Source: an uncultured Rothia sp.
GTDB lineage: Bacteria > Actinomycetota > Actinomycetes > Actinomycetales > Micrococcaceae
DNA: 9,202 nucleotides
NCBI RefSeq assembly: GCF_937976295.1
Contig: NZ_CALJRY010000034.1
Span: forward strand, 1 to 9,202
Direction: 5' to 3'
Shown here: positions 1 through 6,861 of the stretch, one piece after another
Layout of the letters: every line of letters begins with the position of its first letter
Numbering within the stretch: the first letter of the stretch is position 1
Notes under the pieces: generated by a model
The model's input: only the letters and a program-made list of their open reading frames with translations
Database searches by the model: none
Told to the model about the DNA's origin: nothing
Position numbers and translations under genes: made by a program

Positions 1-384
1 ACCTGGGTTGGTGTTGGTATCAAGCGCAAGGGCCTGGGTGGCTTCTTCAAGGACATCACCATGCCTTCGGGTCTGCCGGTGTGGATTTACCCCATCCTGA
101 TTCCGATCGAGTTCTTCTCGAACCTGCTGATTCGTCCCGCAACTCACGCACTGCGTCTTTTCGCGACCATGTTCGGTGGTCACCTGGCGCTGATGGTTGC
201 AGCCAGCATGGTGACCTACATGGTTGAGACTCTGGGTGGCATCGGCTACCTGGCTGCTGTTGCTCCCGGTGCTCTGGGCCTGTTCCTGTACTTCCTGGAA
301 TTCATGATTCAGTGCATCCAGGCTTATGTGTTCGCTCTGCTGCTGGCTGTGTACCTGCAGGGCTCGGTTTCCGAGGGACACTAA
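1..384 (+). CDS. atpB: F1Fo ATP synthase subunit a, 3' part (5' end outside window)
   Basis: Subunit a forms the two proton half-channels beside the c-ring in the membrane. Only the last 127 residues are present; the frame is open from base 1, so the ATG at 61 is internal. The essential arginine is in the ALRLF stretch (codon 154-156, equivalent to E. coli Arg210), within the conserved ALRLFATMFGGH segment. The C-terminus has the usual hydrophobic helix with IQAYVFALLLAVYL, containing the Gln equivalent to E. coli Gln252. Aligned by eye, the residue at E. coli Glu219 is His here and the one at His245 is Glu. This swapped pair is known from other ATP synthases and is not a defect. The gene is first in the window and is followed by an unusually long gap before atpE. 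Confidence 0.97.
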   Translation, partial: TWVGVGIKRKGLGGFFKDITMPSGLPVWIYPILIPIEFFSNLLIRPATHALRLFATMFGGHLALMVAASMVTYMVETLGGIGYLAAVAPGALGLFLYFLEFMIQCIQAYVFALLLAVYLQGSVSEGH

Positions 385-436
385 ACTCTCTAGTTTTTTA
401 GGTTTTCGCGTTCGTCATTGGGCGTGAATAAAGCAA

Positions 437-457
437 CCCACACGTTCACTGTGCGGG
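437..457 (+). other. Weak RNA hairpin in the atpB-atpE gap
   Basis: CCC at 437-439 pairs with GGG at 455-457. After an A/C mismatch, CACG at 441-444 pairs with TGTG at 450-453 (one G.T), leaving a five-base loop. It lies just upstream of the stronger hairpin at 480-508. There is no T-run after it, so it is not a classical terminator. It could be chance. Confidence 0.35.
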
Positions 458-479
458 CTATTAACTCAAATCAAACTCT

Positions 480-508
480 GTTCGGTCCGGGTATGCTCCC
501 GGTCGAAC
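480..508 (+). promoter_or_regulatory. Hairpin directly upstream of the atpE ribosome binding site
   Basis: GTTCG at 480-484 pairs with CGAAC at 504-508. Two G.T wobbles and one C-G pair follow, then a bulged C at 488 and GGG at 489-491 pairing with CCC at 498-500. The loop is TATGCT (492-497). The stem ends seven bases before the atpE Shine-Dalgarno at 515-521. No T-run follows and the operon continues, so a termination role is unlikely. A role in processing or stabilising the mRNA, to raise subunit c synthesis, is inference. Confidence 0.6.
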
Positions 509-527
509 ACTGTTGAAAGGAAAAATA

Positions 528-731
528 ATGGTTGGTTCCATCACTGCGGTTGGCTACGGTCTGGCAGCTATTGGCGGCGGCATCGGCGTGGGTCTGATCT
601 TCGCGGCATACATGACCAGCGTTGCTCGTCAGCCCGAGTCCCAGAAGACCCTGCAGCCCATGCTGTTCCTGGGCTTCGCACTGGTCGAGGCACTGGCAAT
701 TCTGGGCCTGGTTCTCGTCTTCATCAAGTAA
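528..731 (+). CDS. atpE: F1Fo ATP synthase subunit c
   Basis: This 67-residue proteolipid forms the rotating c-ring that carries protons across the membrane. It has two transmembrane helices. The first contains the glycine-rich packing motif GGGIGVG (residues 16-22), the polar loop is Arg34-Gln35-Pro36, and the proton-binding carboxylate is Glu54 in the second helix (LVEALAI). The ATG at 528 is chosen because GAAAGGA at 515-521 is a good ribosome binding site seven bases (518 AGG onward) upstream. An in-frame TTG at 513 would swallow that site and add five residues not typical of the family. Around the carboxylate the sequence is E-A-L-A-I, whereas the mycobacterial bedaquiline site has E-A-A-Y-F, so the tyrosine of that site is absent. 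Confidence 0.97.
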   Translation: MVGSITAVGYGLAAIGGGIGVGLIFAAYMTSVARQPESQKTLQPMLFLGFALVEALAILGLVLVFIK

Positions 732-782
732 CCGGCTCTGCCACATCCTAAACGACCCATCCCATAGAACAGGATTCCCTCC

Positions 783-1340
783 ATGATTTATCTGGCAAGC
801 GAAGGGGGAGCGGAGGCAACTTCGAACCCCCTGATTCCCGACGTCGGGGAAATTGTCATTACCCTCATCGGATTCCTGATCCTCTACTACATCGTTGCTA
901 AGTACGTTGTCCCGGCGTTCGAGAAGATTTACCAGGACCGTAAGGAAGCAATCGAAGGTGGCCTTGCCAAGGCCGAGAAGGCACAGGCAGAGGCTGCAGC
1001 GGCTCGCGATGAGTACACCCAGCAGCTCGAAAGCGCTCGACTGGAGGCTCAGAAGATTCGTGAAGAGGCACGCGCAGAGGGCGAGGCAATCATTGCCGAT
1101 GCTCGCGAGCGTGCAACCGCTGAGGCTCAGCGCATTAGCGATAATGCAGCAAAGGCTATCGAGGCAGAGCGTGCGGCAGCAGCAGTGTCCCTCCGTTCCG
1201 AGGTTGGCACTCTTGCTACGACCCTTGCCGGCAAGATTGTGGGCGAAGCCCTCAACGATGATGAGCGATCGGCCCGTGTGGTAGATCGTTTTCTTGCTGA
1301 CCTTGAAACCGAGAAGCAGAACGCAGGTGCGGCTCGGTAA
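783..1340 (+). CDS. atpF: F1Fo ATP synthase subunit b
   Basis: Subunit b is the peripheral stalk that holds F1 still against the rotor. The 185-residue product has a short polar N-terminus, one membrane helix at about residues 24-42 (IVITLIGFLILYYIVAKYVV region), and then a long charged Ala/Glu/Arg-rich helix. The end of that helix is the dimerising stalk that meets subunit delta. AGGA at 771-774 sits eight bases before the ATG. The gap to atpE is 51 bases and shows no strong hairpin, unlike the gap before atpE. The TAA stop shares its last base with the atpH start (TAATG), so translation of atpH is probably coupled to atpF. Confidence 0.97.
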   Translation: MIYLASEGGAEATSNPLIPDVGEIVITLIGFLILYYIVAKYVVPAFEKIYQDRKEAIEGGLAKAEKAQAEAAAARDEYTQQLESARLEAQKIREEARAEGEAIIADARERATAEAQRISDNAAKAIEAERAAAAVSLRSEVGTLATTLAGKIVGEALNDDERSARVVDRFLADLETEKQNAGAAR

Positions 1341-2152
1341 TGGCAGGAGTATCTACTGAATCACTGAGCAAGGTGGAAGAGGTGCTGGAAGCTCACGCTT
1401 CCCTGCAGCCTTTGAACCTGGCGAGCGAGCTTTTCGCTGTGGTTGATATTCTCGACCACAACGGCACCCTGCGCCGTGCTGTCACCGATTCTTCGCGTGA
1501 TGCAGCAGCACGTCAGGGTATCGCTAACACCGTCTTCGGCGGCAAGATCTCTTCTCAGGCTATGGCTGTGCTCACCAGTGCGGTGGCTCAGCGCTGGTCT
1601 GATGATGCTGATCTGGCGAACGCCCTGGAGCGTGCAGCAGTGCTCGCCGTGACCGCATCGGCTCAGTCTCGCGGTGGCGTGGACGCCCTGGACGAGGTGC
1701 TCAACGAACTACTCACCTTTGTGCGTACCGTTGATTCCAACGCTCAGGCGCAGGAAGCGCTGTCCGACCATCAGGCAAGCAAAGAAGCAAAGAAGAAGCT
1801 CGCCGTGGCGCTCGGTGGCCCCGCCACCACCGCCGAAGGTGTGCTTCTGCTCGAACGAGTTGGCTCCAACCCCCGCGGCCGTCACGCTGCACGGGTAGCC
1901 GATGAGTTCGCAGAAATCATCGTCACGCGACAGAACCGTTACATTGCGCGAGTAACTAGCGCGATTACGCTGTCGCAGGCACAGCTTGAACGTCTCGGTC
2001 GCGCACTCAACGCTGTGTACGGCCGTGAGCTGAAGCTCGACGTTTCGGTGGACCCCGCCGTTCTGGGCGGTCTGCGTGTTCAGGTGGGCGACGAGGTGAT
2101 CGACGGTACCGTCGAGACCCGCATGTCCGACCTGACTCGTTCCATCGGCTAG
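1340..2152 (+). CDS. atpH: F1Fo ATP synthase subunit delta
   Basis: Delta sits on top of the F1 head and ties it to the b-subunit stalk. At 270 residues it is much longer than E. coli delta (177), which is usual for actinobacteria. The conserved C-terminal motif is clear: VDPAVLGGLRVQVGDEVIDG, followed by a short helix ending in TRSIG. The start overlaps the atpF stop by one base and has only a weak upstream G-rich site, which fits translational coupling. Unlike the mycobacterial gene, where subunit b and delta sequences are fused, atpF and atpH are separate here. Confidence 0.96.
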   Translation: MAGVSTESLSKVEEVLEAHASLQPLNLASELFAVVDILDHNGTLRRAVTDSSRDAAARQGIANTVFGGKISSQAMAVLTSAVAQRWSDDADLANALERAAVLAVTASAQSRGGVDALDEVLNELLTFVRTVDSNAQAQEALSDHQASKEAKKKLAVALGGPATTAEGVLLLERVGSNPRGRHAARVADEFAEIIVTRQNRYIARVTSAITLSQAQLERLGRALNAVYGRELKLDVSVDPAVLGGLRVQVGDEVIDGTVETRMSDLTRSIG

Positions 2153-2174
2153 CGGCTCAAGCTAGCGACGCTGA

Positions 2175-2192
2175 ACCGTTCGTCGCAACGGT
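2175..2192 (+). other. Small hairpin after atpH
   Basis: ACCGTT at 2175-2180 pairs perfectly with AACGGT at 2187-2192 around the loop CGTCGC. It starts 23 bases after the atpH stop. GATTTAG follows, which is not a real T-run, so a strong terminator is doubtful. It is the first of three stems in the 187-base atpH-atpA gap; the others are at 2249-2264 and 2289-2315. Confidence 0.45.
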
Positions 2193-2248
2193 GATTTAGA
2201 AGATACCTCGGGTAGCGGGTGCGTGGCTGATGCCTCCTTTACAGAAGC

Positions 2249-2264
2249 GGCGGCATTGCCCGCC
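2249..2264 (+). other. Small GC-rich hairpin in the atpH-atpA gap
   Basis: GGCGG at 2249-2253 pairs with CCGCC at 2260-2264 around a six-base loop (CATTGC). Five GC pairs can form readily by chance in DNA of this composition, so this is the least certain of the three stems here. Confidence 0.3.
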
Positions 2265-2288
2265 CGTTCAACCCGAATTGCAAGTTTC

Positions 2289-2315
2289 GGTTGGTTCCGT
2301 TGACGGAACGCAACC
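2289..2315 (+). promoter_or_regulatory. Strong 11-bp hairpin upstream of atpA
   Basis: GGTTG (2289-2293) pairs with CAACC (2311-2315) and GTTCCG (2294-2299) pairs with CGGAAC (2304-2309). There is a single bulged G at 2310 and a TTGA tetraloop at 2300-2303. All eleven pairs are Watson-Crick. It ends 13 bases before the atpA Shine-Dalgarno (AGGGA, 2329-2333). No T-run follows. An mRNA processing, stability or translation-control element is inferred. Confidence 0.65.
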
Positions 2316-2339
2316 ACAATGAGAGAGCAGGGACACAAG

Positions 2340-3965
2340 ATGGCCGAACTGACCATCAATGCCGAAGATGTCCGTAATGCGCTGAACGAGTTTGCAGCGT
2401 CTTACGAACCCGGCAATGCAGAACGTGTTGAGGTGGGTCGAGTTGTATCGGCCTCCGACGGTATCGCTCGTGTCGAGGGCCTTCCCTCGGTTATGGCGAA
2501 TGAGCTGCTTCGTTTCGAAGACGGCACCCTCGGCCTCGCACAGAACCTGGATACCCGCAATATTGGTGTGATTGTCCTGGGTGACTTCACCGGTATTGAA
2601 GAGGGCCAGGTTGTACACCGCACCGGTGAGGTCCTCTCGGTGCCCGTTGGCGACGCGTACCTCGGTCGCGTTGTTGACCCCCTCGGTAACCCGATCGATG
2701 ACCTGGGTCCCATTGAGTCCGAAGGTCGCCGCGCACTGGAGCTGCAGGCTCCCGGCGTGACCCAGCGTAAGTCGGTTCACGAGCCGCTGCAGACAGGTCT
2801 GAAGGCAATCGACTCGATGATTCCGATCGGTCGCGGTCAGCGTCAGCTGATCATTGGTGACCGCCAGACCGGTAAGACCGCTATCGCGATCGACACCATT
2901 CTGAACCAGAAGGACAACTGGGCTTCGGGTGACCCCAACAAGCAGGTTCGATGCATCTACGTGGCTGTTGGCCAGAAGGCATCCACCATTGCAGCTGTCC
3001 GCCACACCCTTGAGACTCGCGGCGCGCTGGAGTACACCACCATCGTGGCATCTCCCGCATCCGACGCAGCAGGCTTCAAGTACCTGGCACCCTACACCGG
3101 TTCGGCTATCGGCCAGCACTGGATGTACGGTGGCAAGCACGTCCTCATCATCTTCGACGACCTGTCGAAGCAGGCAGAAGCATACCGCGCTGTGTCCCTG
3201 TTGCTGCGCCGCCCGCCGGGACGTGAAGCATACCCCGGTGACGTCTTCTACCTGCACTCCCGCCTGCTGGAGCGTTGCGCTAAGCTCTCTGACGACCTGG
3301 GCGCAGGCTCGATGACCGGCTTCCCGATTATTGAGACCAAGGCAAACGACGTTTCCGCCTTCATCCCGACCAACGTCATCTCCATTACTGACGGCCAGAT
3401 CTTCCTGCAGTCCGACCTGTTCAACGCTAACCAGCGTCCGGCAGTCGACGTCGGTATCTCCGTCTCCCGTGTTGGTGGTGCCGCACAGACCAAGGCTATG
3501 AAGAAGGTCTCCGGTACCCTGAAGCTGGAGCTGGCACAGTACCGTGCTATGGAAGCGTTCGCAATGTTCGCATCCGACCTGGACGACGCAACCAAGGCAC
3601 AGCTGACCCGCGGTTCTCGCCTGACCGAGCTGCTGCGTCAGCCGCAGTACACCCCGTACGCGGTTGAAGAGCAGGTTGTCTCCATTTGGGCTGGTACCTC
3701 CGGTCACCTCGACGACATTGAGGTTTCCGACGTGCTGCGCTTCGAGGAAGGCTTCATCGAGTACCTGCGTCACAAGACCTCGGTACTGACCGATATCGCT
3801 TCCTCCGGCAAGCTTGAGGATGACACCGTTGCCGCGCTGAAGACCGCAATTGCTGAATTCAAGCAGGGTTTCAAGTCTGAGGGCAGCAGCCACCTCGTCG
3901 ACGCAGGTCACGAGGAGCACAAGGCAGCTCGCGATAGCGACATCACTCAGGAAACCATCGGTTAG
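2340..3965 (+). CDS. atpA: F1Fo ATP synthase subunit alpha
   Basis: Alpha alternates with beta in the F1 hexamer; its nucleotide sites are non-catalytic, but it supplies the arginine finger. In the 541-residue product the Walker A motif GDRQTGKT is at residues 173-180, Walker B (VLIIFDD) at about 268-274, and the arginine finger is Arg377 in SVSRVGGAAQ. The start at 2340 gives MAELTI, the common actinobacterial N-terminus, with AGGGA at 2329-2333 six bases upstream. An in-frame ATG at 2319 would add seven residues and include that site. The C-terminus runs about 30 residues past the E. coli end as a polar tail. Mycobacterial alpha also has a C-terminal extension, reported to damp ATP hydrolysis; whether this tail does so is unknown. 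Confidence 0.98.
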   Translation: MAELTINAEDVRNALNEFAASYEPGNAERVEVGRVVSASDGIARVEGLPSVMANELLRFEDGTLGLAQNLDTRNIGVIVLGDFTGIEEGQVVHRTGEVLSVPVGDAYLGRVVDPLGNPIDDLGPIESEGRRALELQAPGVTQRKSVHEPLQTGLKAIDSMIPIGRGQRQLIIGDRQTGKTAIAIDTILNQKDNWASGDPNKQVRCIYVAVGQKASTIAAVRHTLETRGALEYTTIVASPASDAAGFKYLAPYTGSAIGQHWMYGGKHVLIIFDDLSKQAEAYRAVSLLLRRPPGREAYPGDVFYLHSRLLERCAKLSDDLGAGSMTGFPIIETKANDVSAFIPTNVISITDGQIFLQSDLFNANQRPAVDVGISVSRVGGAAQTKAMKKVSGTLKLELAQYRAMEAFAMFASDLDDATKAQLTRGSRLTELLRQPQYTPYAVEEQVVSIWAGTSGHLDDIEVSDVLRFEEGFIEYLRHKTSVLTDIASSGKLEDDTVAALKTAIAEFKQGFKSEGSSHLVDAGHEEHKAARDSDITQETIG

Positions 3966-3984
3966 CGATTAGTCCTCGCCTTCT

Positions 3985-4014
3985 CCCCGCCTCAGCTATG
4001 AGGCTGGGGCGGGG
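3985..4014 (+). promoter_or_regulatory. GC-rich hairpin between atpA and atpG
   Basis: CCCCGCC at 3985-3991 pairs with GGCGGGG at 4008-4014. The stem continues with TCAG (3992-3995) on CTGG (4004-4007, one T.G), giving 11 pairs and a loop CTATGAGG. An alternative inner fold pairs CCTCA (3990-3994) with TGAGG (3999-4003). The hairpin starts 19 bases after the atpA stop and ends before two consecutive Shine-Dalgarno-like sites of atpG (4023-4028 and 4029-4034). There is no T-run. It could weaken transcription into G-D-C or protect the 3' end of upstream mRNA; this is inference. Confidence 0.6.
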
Positions 4015-4040
4015 CAGAAAGCAAGGAGAAAGGAAGCTCT

Positions 4041-4982
4041 ATGGGAGCCCAGATTAGGGTTTACCGACAGAAGATTGCTTCGACGTCGTCTATGAAGAAG
4101 ATCTTCAAGGCGATGGAGATGATCGCGACCTCCCGCATTAACAAGGCTCGTAACGCTGCTCAGGCAGCCGGCCCTTACGCGAACGCTCTGACCCGCGTGG
4201 TGACTGCGGTTGCGACTCAGCAGGGCATCAAGCACCCGCTGATTCACAAGCCGCACGAGTTCGGAACCCACGAACACCACCGCTCCGCAATCCTGGTTCT
4301 CACCAGTGACCGCGGCCTGGCTGGTTCGTACTCCTCCGCTATCCTGCGTCGTACCGAATCTCTGATTGAGAAGCTGCGCTCTAACGGCCAGGAGGTACAG
4401 CTGTACCTGGTTGGTCGTAAGGCAAAGGCTTACTTCGAGTTCCGTGAGCGCCCCTACGCTCGTGCGTGGGAAGGCCACACCGATGCACCTCGCGTTGAAA
4501 CCGCCGTCGAAATTCGTGACGCGCTGCTCGAAGCCTACAACACGCCCATCGAAGAGGGCGGCGTAGACGAACTGCACATCGTGTACACCGAGTTCAAGTC
4601 GATGGTTGTTCAGGAACCCAAGATCCTGCGCCTGCTGCCCATCCACGTGGCTGAGGCAAAGGCTATGGGCGAGGAAATCGTTCCCGACCAGGAACTGACC
4701 AAGGCTGAGTACGAGCAGGCGGCATCCTTCGAGTTCGAGCCCTCCGCTGAGGATGTGCTCAACGAGCTGCTGCCGCGCTACGTTGCATCCCGTATCTTCT
4801 CCTGCCTCCTGCAGGCAGCAGCAAGTGAGCTGGCATCCCGCCAGCGCGCGATGAAGACCGCAGGTGACAACGCTGAGACGCTGATTACCAAGTACACCCG
4901 TTTGATGAACAACGCACGTCAGGCGGAAATTACTCAGGAGCTCTCCGAAATCGTGGGCGGCGCAGACGCCCTCGGCTCCTAG
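4041..4982 (+). CDS. atpG: F1Fo ATP synthase subunit gamma
   Basis: Gamma is the central shaft that turns inside the alpha3beta3 head. The 313-residue product has the two conserved ends that form the coiled-coil shaft. The N-terminal one is MGAQIRVYRQKI followed by SMKKIFKAMEMIATSRINKA. The C-terminal one, near the end, is NARQAEITQELSEIVGGADAL. The middle Rossmann-like part includes LTSDRGLAGSYSS. It is about 25 residues longer than E. coli gamma; the extra residues seem to lie in the central region around 210-240, rich in Glu. The start is well supported by AAGGAG (4023-4028) and AAAGGA (4029-4034). The gap to atpD is 56 bases without a clear hairpin. Confidence 0.97.
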   Translation: MGAQIRVYRQKIASTSSMKKIFKAMEMIATSRINKARNAAQAAGPYANALTRVVTAVATQQGIKHPLIHKPHEFGTHEHHRSAILVLTSDRGLAGSYSSAILRRTESLIEKLRSNGQEVQLYLVGRKAKAYFEFRERPYARAWEGHTDAPRVETAVEIRDALLEAYNTPIEEGGVDELHIVYTEFKSMVVQEPKILRLLPIHVAEAKAMGEEIVPDQELTKAEYEQAASFEFEPSAEDVLNELLPRYVASRIFSCLLQAAASELASRQRAMKTAGDNAETLITKYTRLMNNARQAEITQELSEIVGGADALGS

Positions 4983-5038
4983 TATCGGTACGCCAACGAA
5001 GCCATCAACTGTCCAAACTTTCTAAGTAAGTGAGAAAT

Positions 5039-6502
5039 ATGACTGCCACCTACAACGAATCGGTCTCCGCACCGACTCAGGGCGCAACGGGTCGTATTGC
5101 CCGCGTCATCGGCCCCGTGGTCGACGTCGAGTTCCCCGCCGGTCAGGTCCCCGAGATTTACAACGCTCTGACCACCGAGCTGACCCTCGACGGTCGCACC
5201 CGCACCATCACCTTCGAGACCGCACAGCACCTGGGCGACTCGATCGTTCGCGCTATCTCCCTGCAGCAGACTGACGGCCTGGTCCGCGGTCAGGCTGTAG
5301 TCGACACCGGCGCACCGATCTCCGTCCCCGTTGGTGACGGCGTGAAGGGCCACATCTTCAACGTTCTCGGTGACGCACTTGACGTGCCGAACTCCGAGAT
5401 CAAGGCTGACACCTACTGGCCGATCCACCGTGCCGCCCCCGGCTTCGCAGAGCTGGAAGGCTCCACCGAAATGCTGGAGACCGGTATTAAGTCCATCGAC
5501 CTTCTGACCCCCTACATCAAGGGCGGTAAGATCGGTCTGTTCGGTGGTGCAGGCGTGGGTAAGACCGTGCTGATCCAGGAAATGATTACCCGTGTGGCTC
5601 GTAACTTCGGTGGTACCTCCGTGTTCACCGGTGTTGGCGAGCGTACCCGTGAGGGTAACGACCTGTGGGTCGAAATGGAAGAAGCAGGCGTTCTGAAGGA
5701 CACCGCTCTTGTGTTCGGCCAGATGGATGAGCCCCCGGGAACCCGTCTGCGCGTGGCACTGACCGGTCTGACCATGGCGGAGTACTTCCGCGATGTTCAG
5801 AACCAGGACGTGCTGCTGTTCATCGACAACATCTTCCGTTTCACTCAGGCAGGTTCTGAGGTTTCCACCCTGCTGGGTCGCATGCCCTCCGCAGTGGGTT
5901 ACCAGCCGAACCTTGCCGACGAAATGGGTCTGCTGCAGGAGCGTATTACCTCCACCCGCGGTCACTCCATCACCTCCATGCAGGCAATTTACGTGCCTGC
6001 GGATGACTACACCGACCCGGCGCCGGCAACCACCTTCGCGCACCTGGATGCGACCACCGAGCTCTCTCGTGAAATCGCATCGCGCGGTCTGTACCCGGCA
6101 ATTGACCCGCTGTCCTCCACCTCCCGAATTCTGGACGCACAGTACATCGGTCAGGAGCACTACGACACCGCAATTCGCGTGAAGGCTATTCTGCAGGAAA
6201 ACAAGGAACTGCAGGACATCATCGCGATTCTGGGTGTGGACGAGCTCTCCGAGGAGCAGAAGATCGTCGTGGCACGTGCACGCCGTATCGAGCAGTTCCT
6301 CTCCCAGAACACCTACACTGCAAAGCAGTTCACCGGTGTCGAGGGTTCGACCGTTCCGCTGAAGGACACCATCGAGTCCTTCCAGATGATCTGCAACGGC
6401 GATGTCGACCACATCCCCGAGCAGGCGTTCTACAACATTGGTGGTATGGACGACGTTATGCGCCGCTACGAGGAAATCAAGGCACAGACTGGAGCTAAGT
6501 AA
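5039..6502 (+). CDS. atpD: F1Fo ATP synthase subunit beta (catalytic)
   Basis: Beta carries the catalytic sites that make ATP from ADP and phosphate. In the 487-residue product the Walker A motif GGAGVGKT is at 169-176, the catalytic glutamate is Glu201 in GVGERTREGND, Walker B (VLLFIDN) is at about 258-264, and the alpha/beta signature PAIDPLSSTS is at 353-362. The lever segment that pushes gamma reads DELSEEQ (401-407), a one-residue variant of the classical DELSEED. The ATG at 5039 is preferred; an in-frame GTG at 5030 would add three residues and contains the only weak ribosome binding site (AAGTGAG). The stop is two bases before atpC. Confidence 0.98.
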   Translation: MTATYNESVSAPTQGATGRIARVIGPVVDVEFPAGQVPEIYNALTTELTLDGRTRTITFETAQHLGDSIVRAISLQQTDGLVRGQAVVDTGAPISVPVGDGVKGHIFNVLGDALDVPNSEIKADTYWPIHRAAPGFAELEGSTEMLETGIKSIDLLTPYIKGGKIGLFGGAGVGKTVLIQEMITRVARNFGGTSVFTGVGERTREGNDLWVEMEEAGVLKDTALVFGQMDEPPGTRLRVALTGLTMAEYFRDVQNQDVLLFIDNIFRFTQAGSEVSTLLGRMPSAVGYQPNLADEMGLLQERITSTRGHSITSMQAIYVPADDYTDPAPATTFAHLDATTELSREIASRGLYPAIDPLSSTSRILDAQYIGQEHYDTAIRVKAILQENKELQDIIAILGVDELSEEQKIVVARARRIEQFLSQNTYTAKQFTGVEGSTVPLKDTIESFQMICNGDVDHIPEQAFYNIGGMDDVMRRYEEIKAQTGAK

Positions 6503-6504
6503 TC

Positions 6505-6762
6505 ATGGCTCTGAAAGTTGAAGTTGTTTCCCGCGAACGCGTCGTGTGGACTGGCGAAGCGAACTACGTTCGTGCACGCTCCGTCAGCGGTGACCTCGGC
6601 ATCCTGCCGGGCATGATCCCCACCTGCACGCTGCTGGCACAGGACGGCGAGCTGCTCATTGAACCTGTTGAGGGTGAGACCATTAAGACCATCCTCAACG
6701 CAGGTTTCTTGACCGTCTCGAACGATCACGTGACCATCGCTGCAAAGCACGCACAGATCTAA
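6505..6762 (+). CDS. atpC: F1Fo ATP synthase subunit epsilon, short form
   Basis: Epsilon binds gamma at the base of the rotor. The 85-residue product covers only the N-terminal beta-sandwich domain: MALKVEVVSRERVVWTGEA, then GDLGILPGMIPTCTLL, ending in NDHVTIAAKHAQI. The C-terminal helical hairpin, which in E. coli (139 residues) can insert into F1 and block ATP hydrolysis, is missing. No epsilon-like helices appear in the other two frames after the stop, so a recent frameshift is unlikely. Short epsilon subunits are, from memory, common in related Micrococcaceae. GGAG at 6491-6494, inside the end of atpD, is the likely ribosome binding site, so the two genes are tightly linked. Confidence 0.95.
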   Translation: MALKVEVVSRERVVWTGEANYVRARSVSGDLGILPGMIPTCTLLAQDGELLIEPVEGETIKTILNAGFLTVSNDHVTIAAKHAQI

Positions 6763-6803
6763 AGCCGGTTCCCCGTACAGGGAATTGACCGCTGTGTACA
6801 CCT

Positions 6804-6842
6804 CGCCGGTGTTCCACCCCGAAAGGGGAGGGGGCACCGGCG
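6804..6842 (+). terminator. Likely end-of-operon hairpin after atpC
   Basis: CGCCGGTG (6804-6811) pairs perfectly with CACCGGCG (6835-6842). Inside it, CCCC (6817-6820) and GGGG (6825-6828) form a stem capped by a GAAA tetraloop, with TTCC opposite G-rich bases between them. It begins 41 bases after the atpC stop. The following bases ATTGGTGT are not a good T-run, so this would be one of the tail-less GC-rich hairpins proposed as terminators in actinobacteria. It may alternatively only protect the 3' end. Confidence 0.6.
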
Positions 6843-6861
6843 ATTGGTGTATCCGGGGTAG

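Noticed and set aside
513..527. TTG start for atpE five codons upstream
   Set aside because: It would place the clear Shine-Dalgarno inside the gene and add residues not typical of subunit c.
2268..3920. Long minus-strand open frame (550 codons) opposite atpA
   Set aside because: It mirrors the codon pattern of atpA; the translation is Cys/Val/Gly-rich with no known motif, and atpA is certain.
3996..4646. Minus-strand open frame opposite atpG
   Set aside because: Antisense shadow of a certain gene, with no ribosome binding site or recognisable domain.
5030..5038. GTG start for atpD three codons upstream
   Set aside because: It has no ribosome binding site of its own and adds MRN before the ordinary MTAT start; the difference is minor but ATG is preferred.
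4979..6412. Long minus-strand open frame (477 codons) opposite atpD
   Set aside because: The same antisense shadow effect opposite a certain atpD; low-complexity His/Gly/Val/Cys-rich product.
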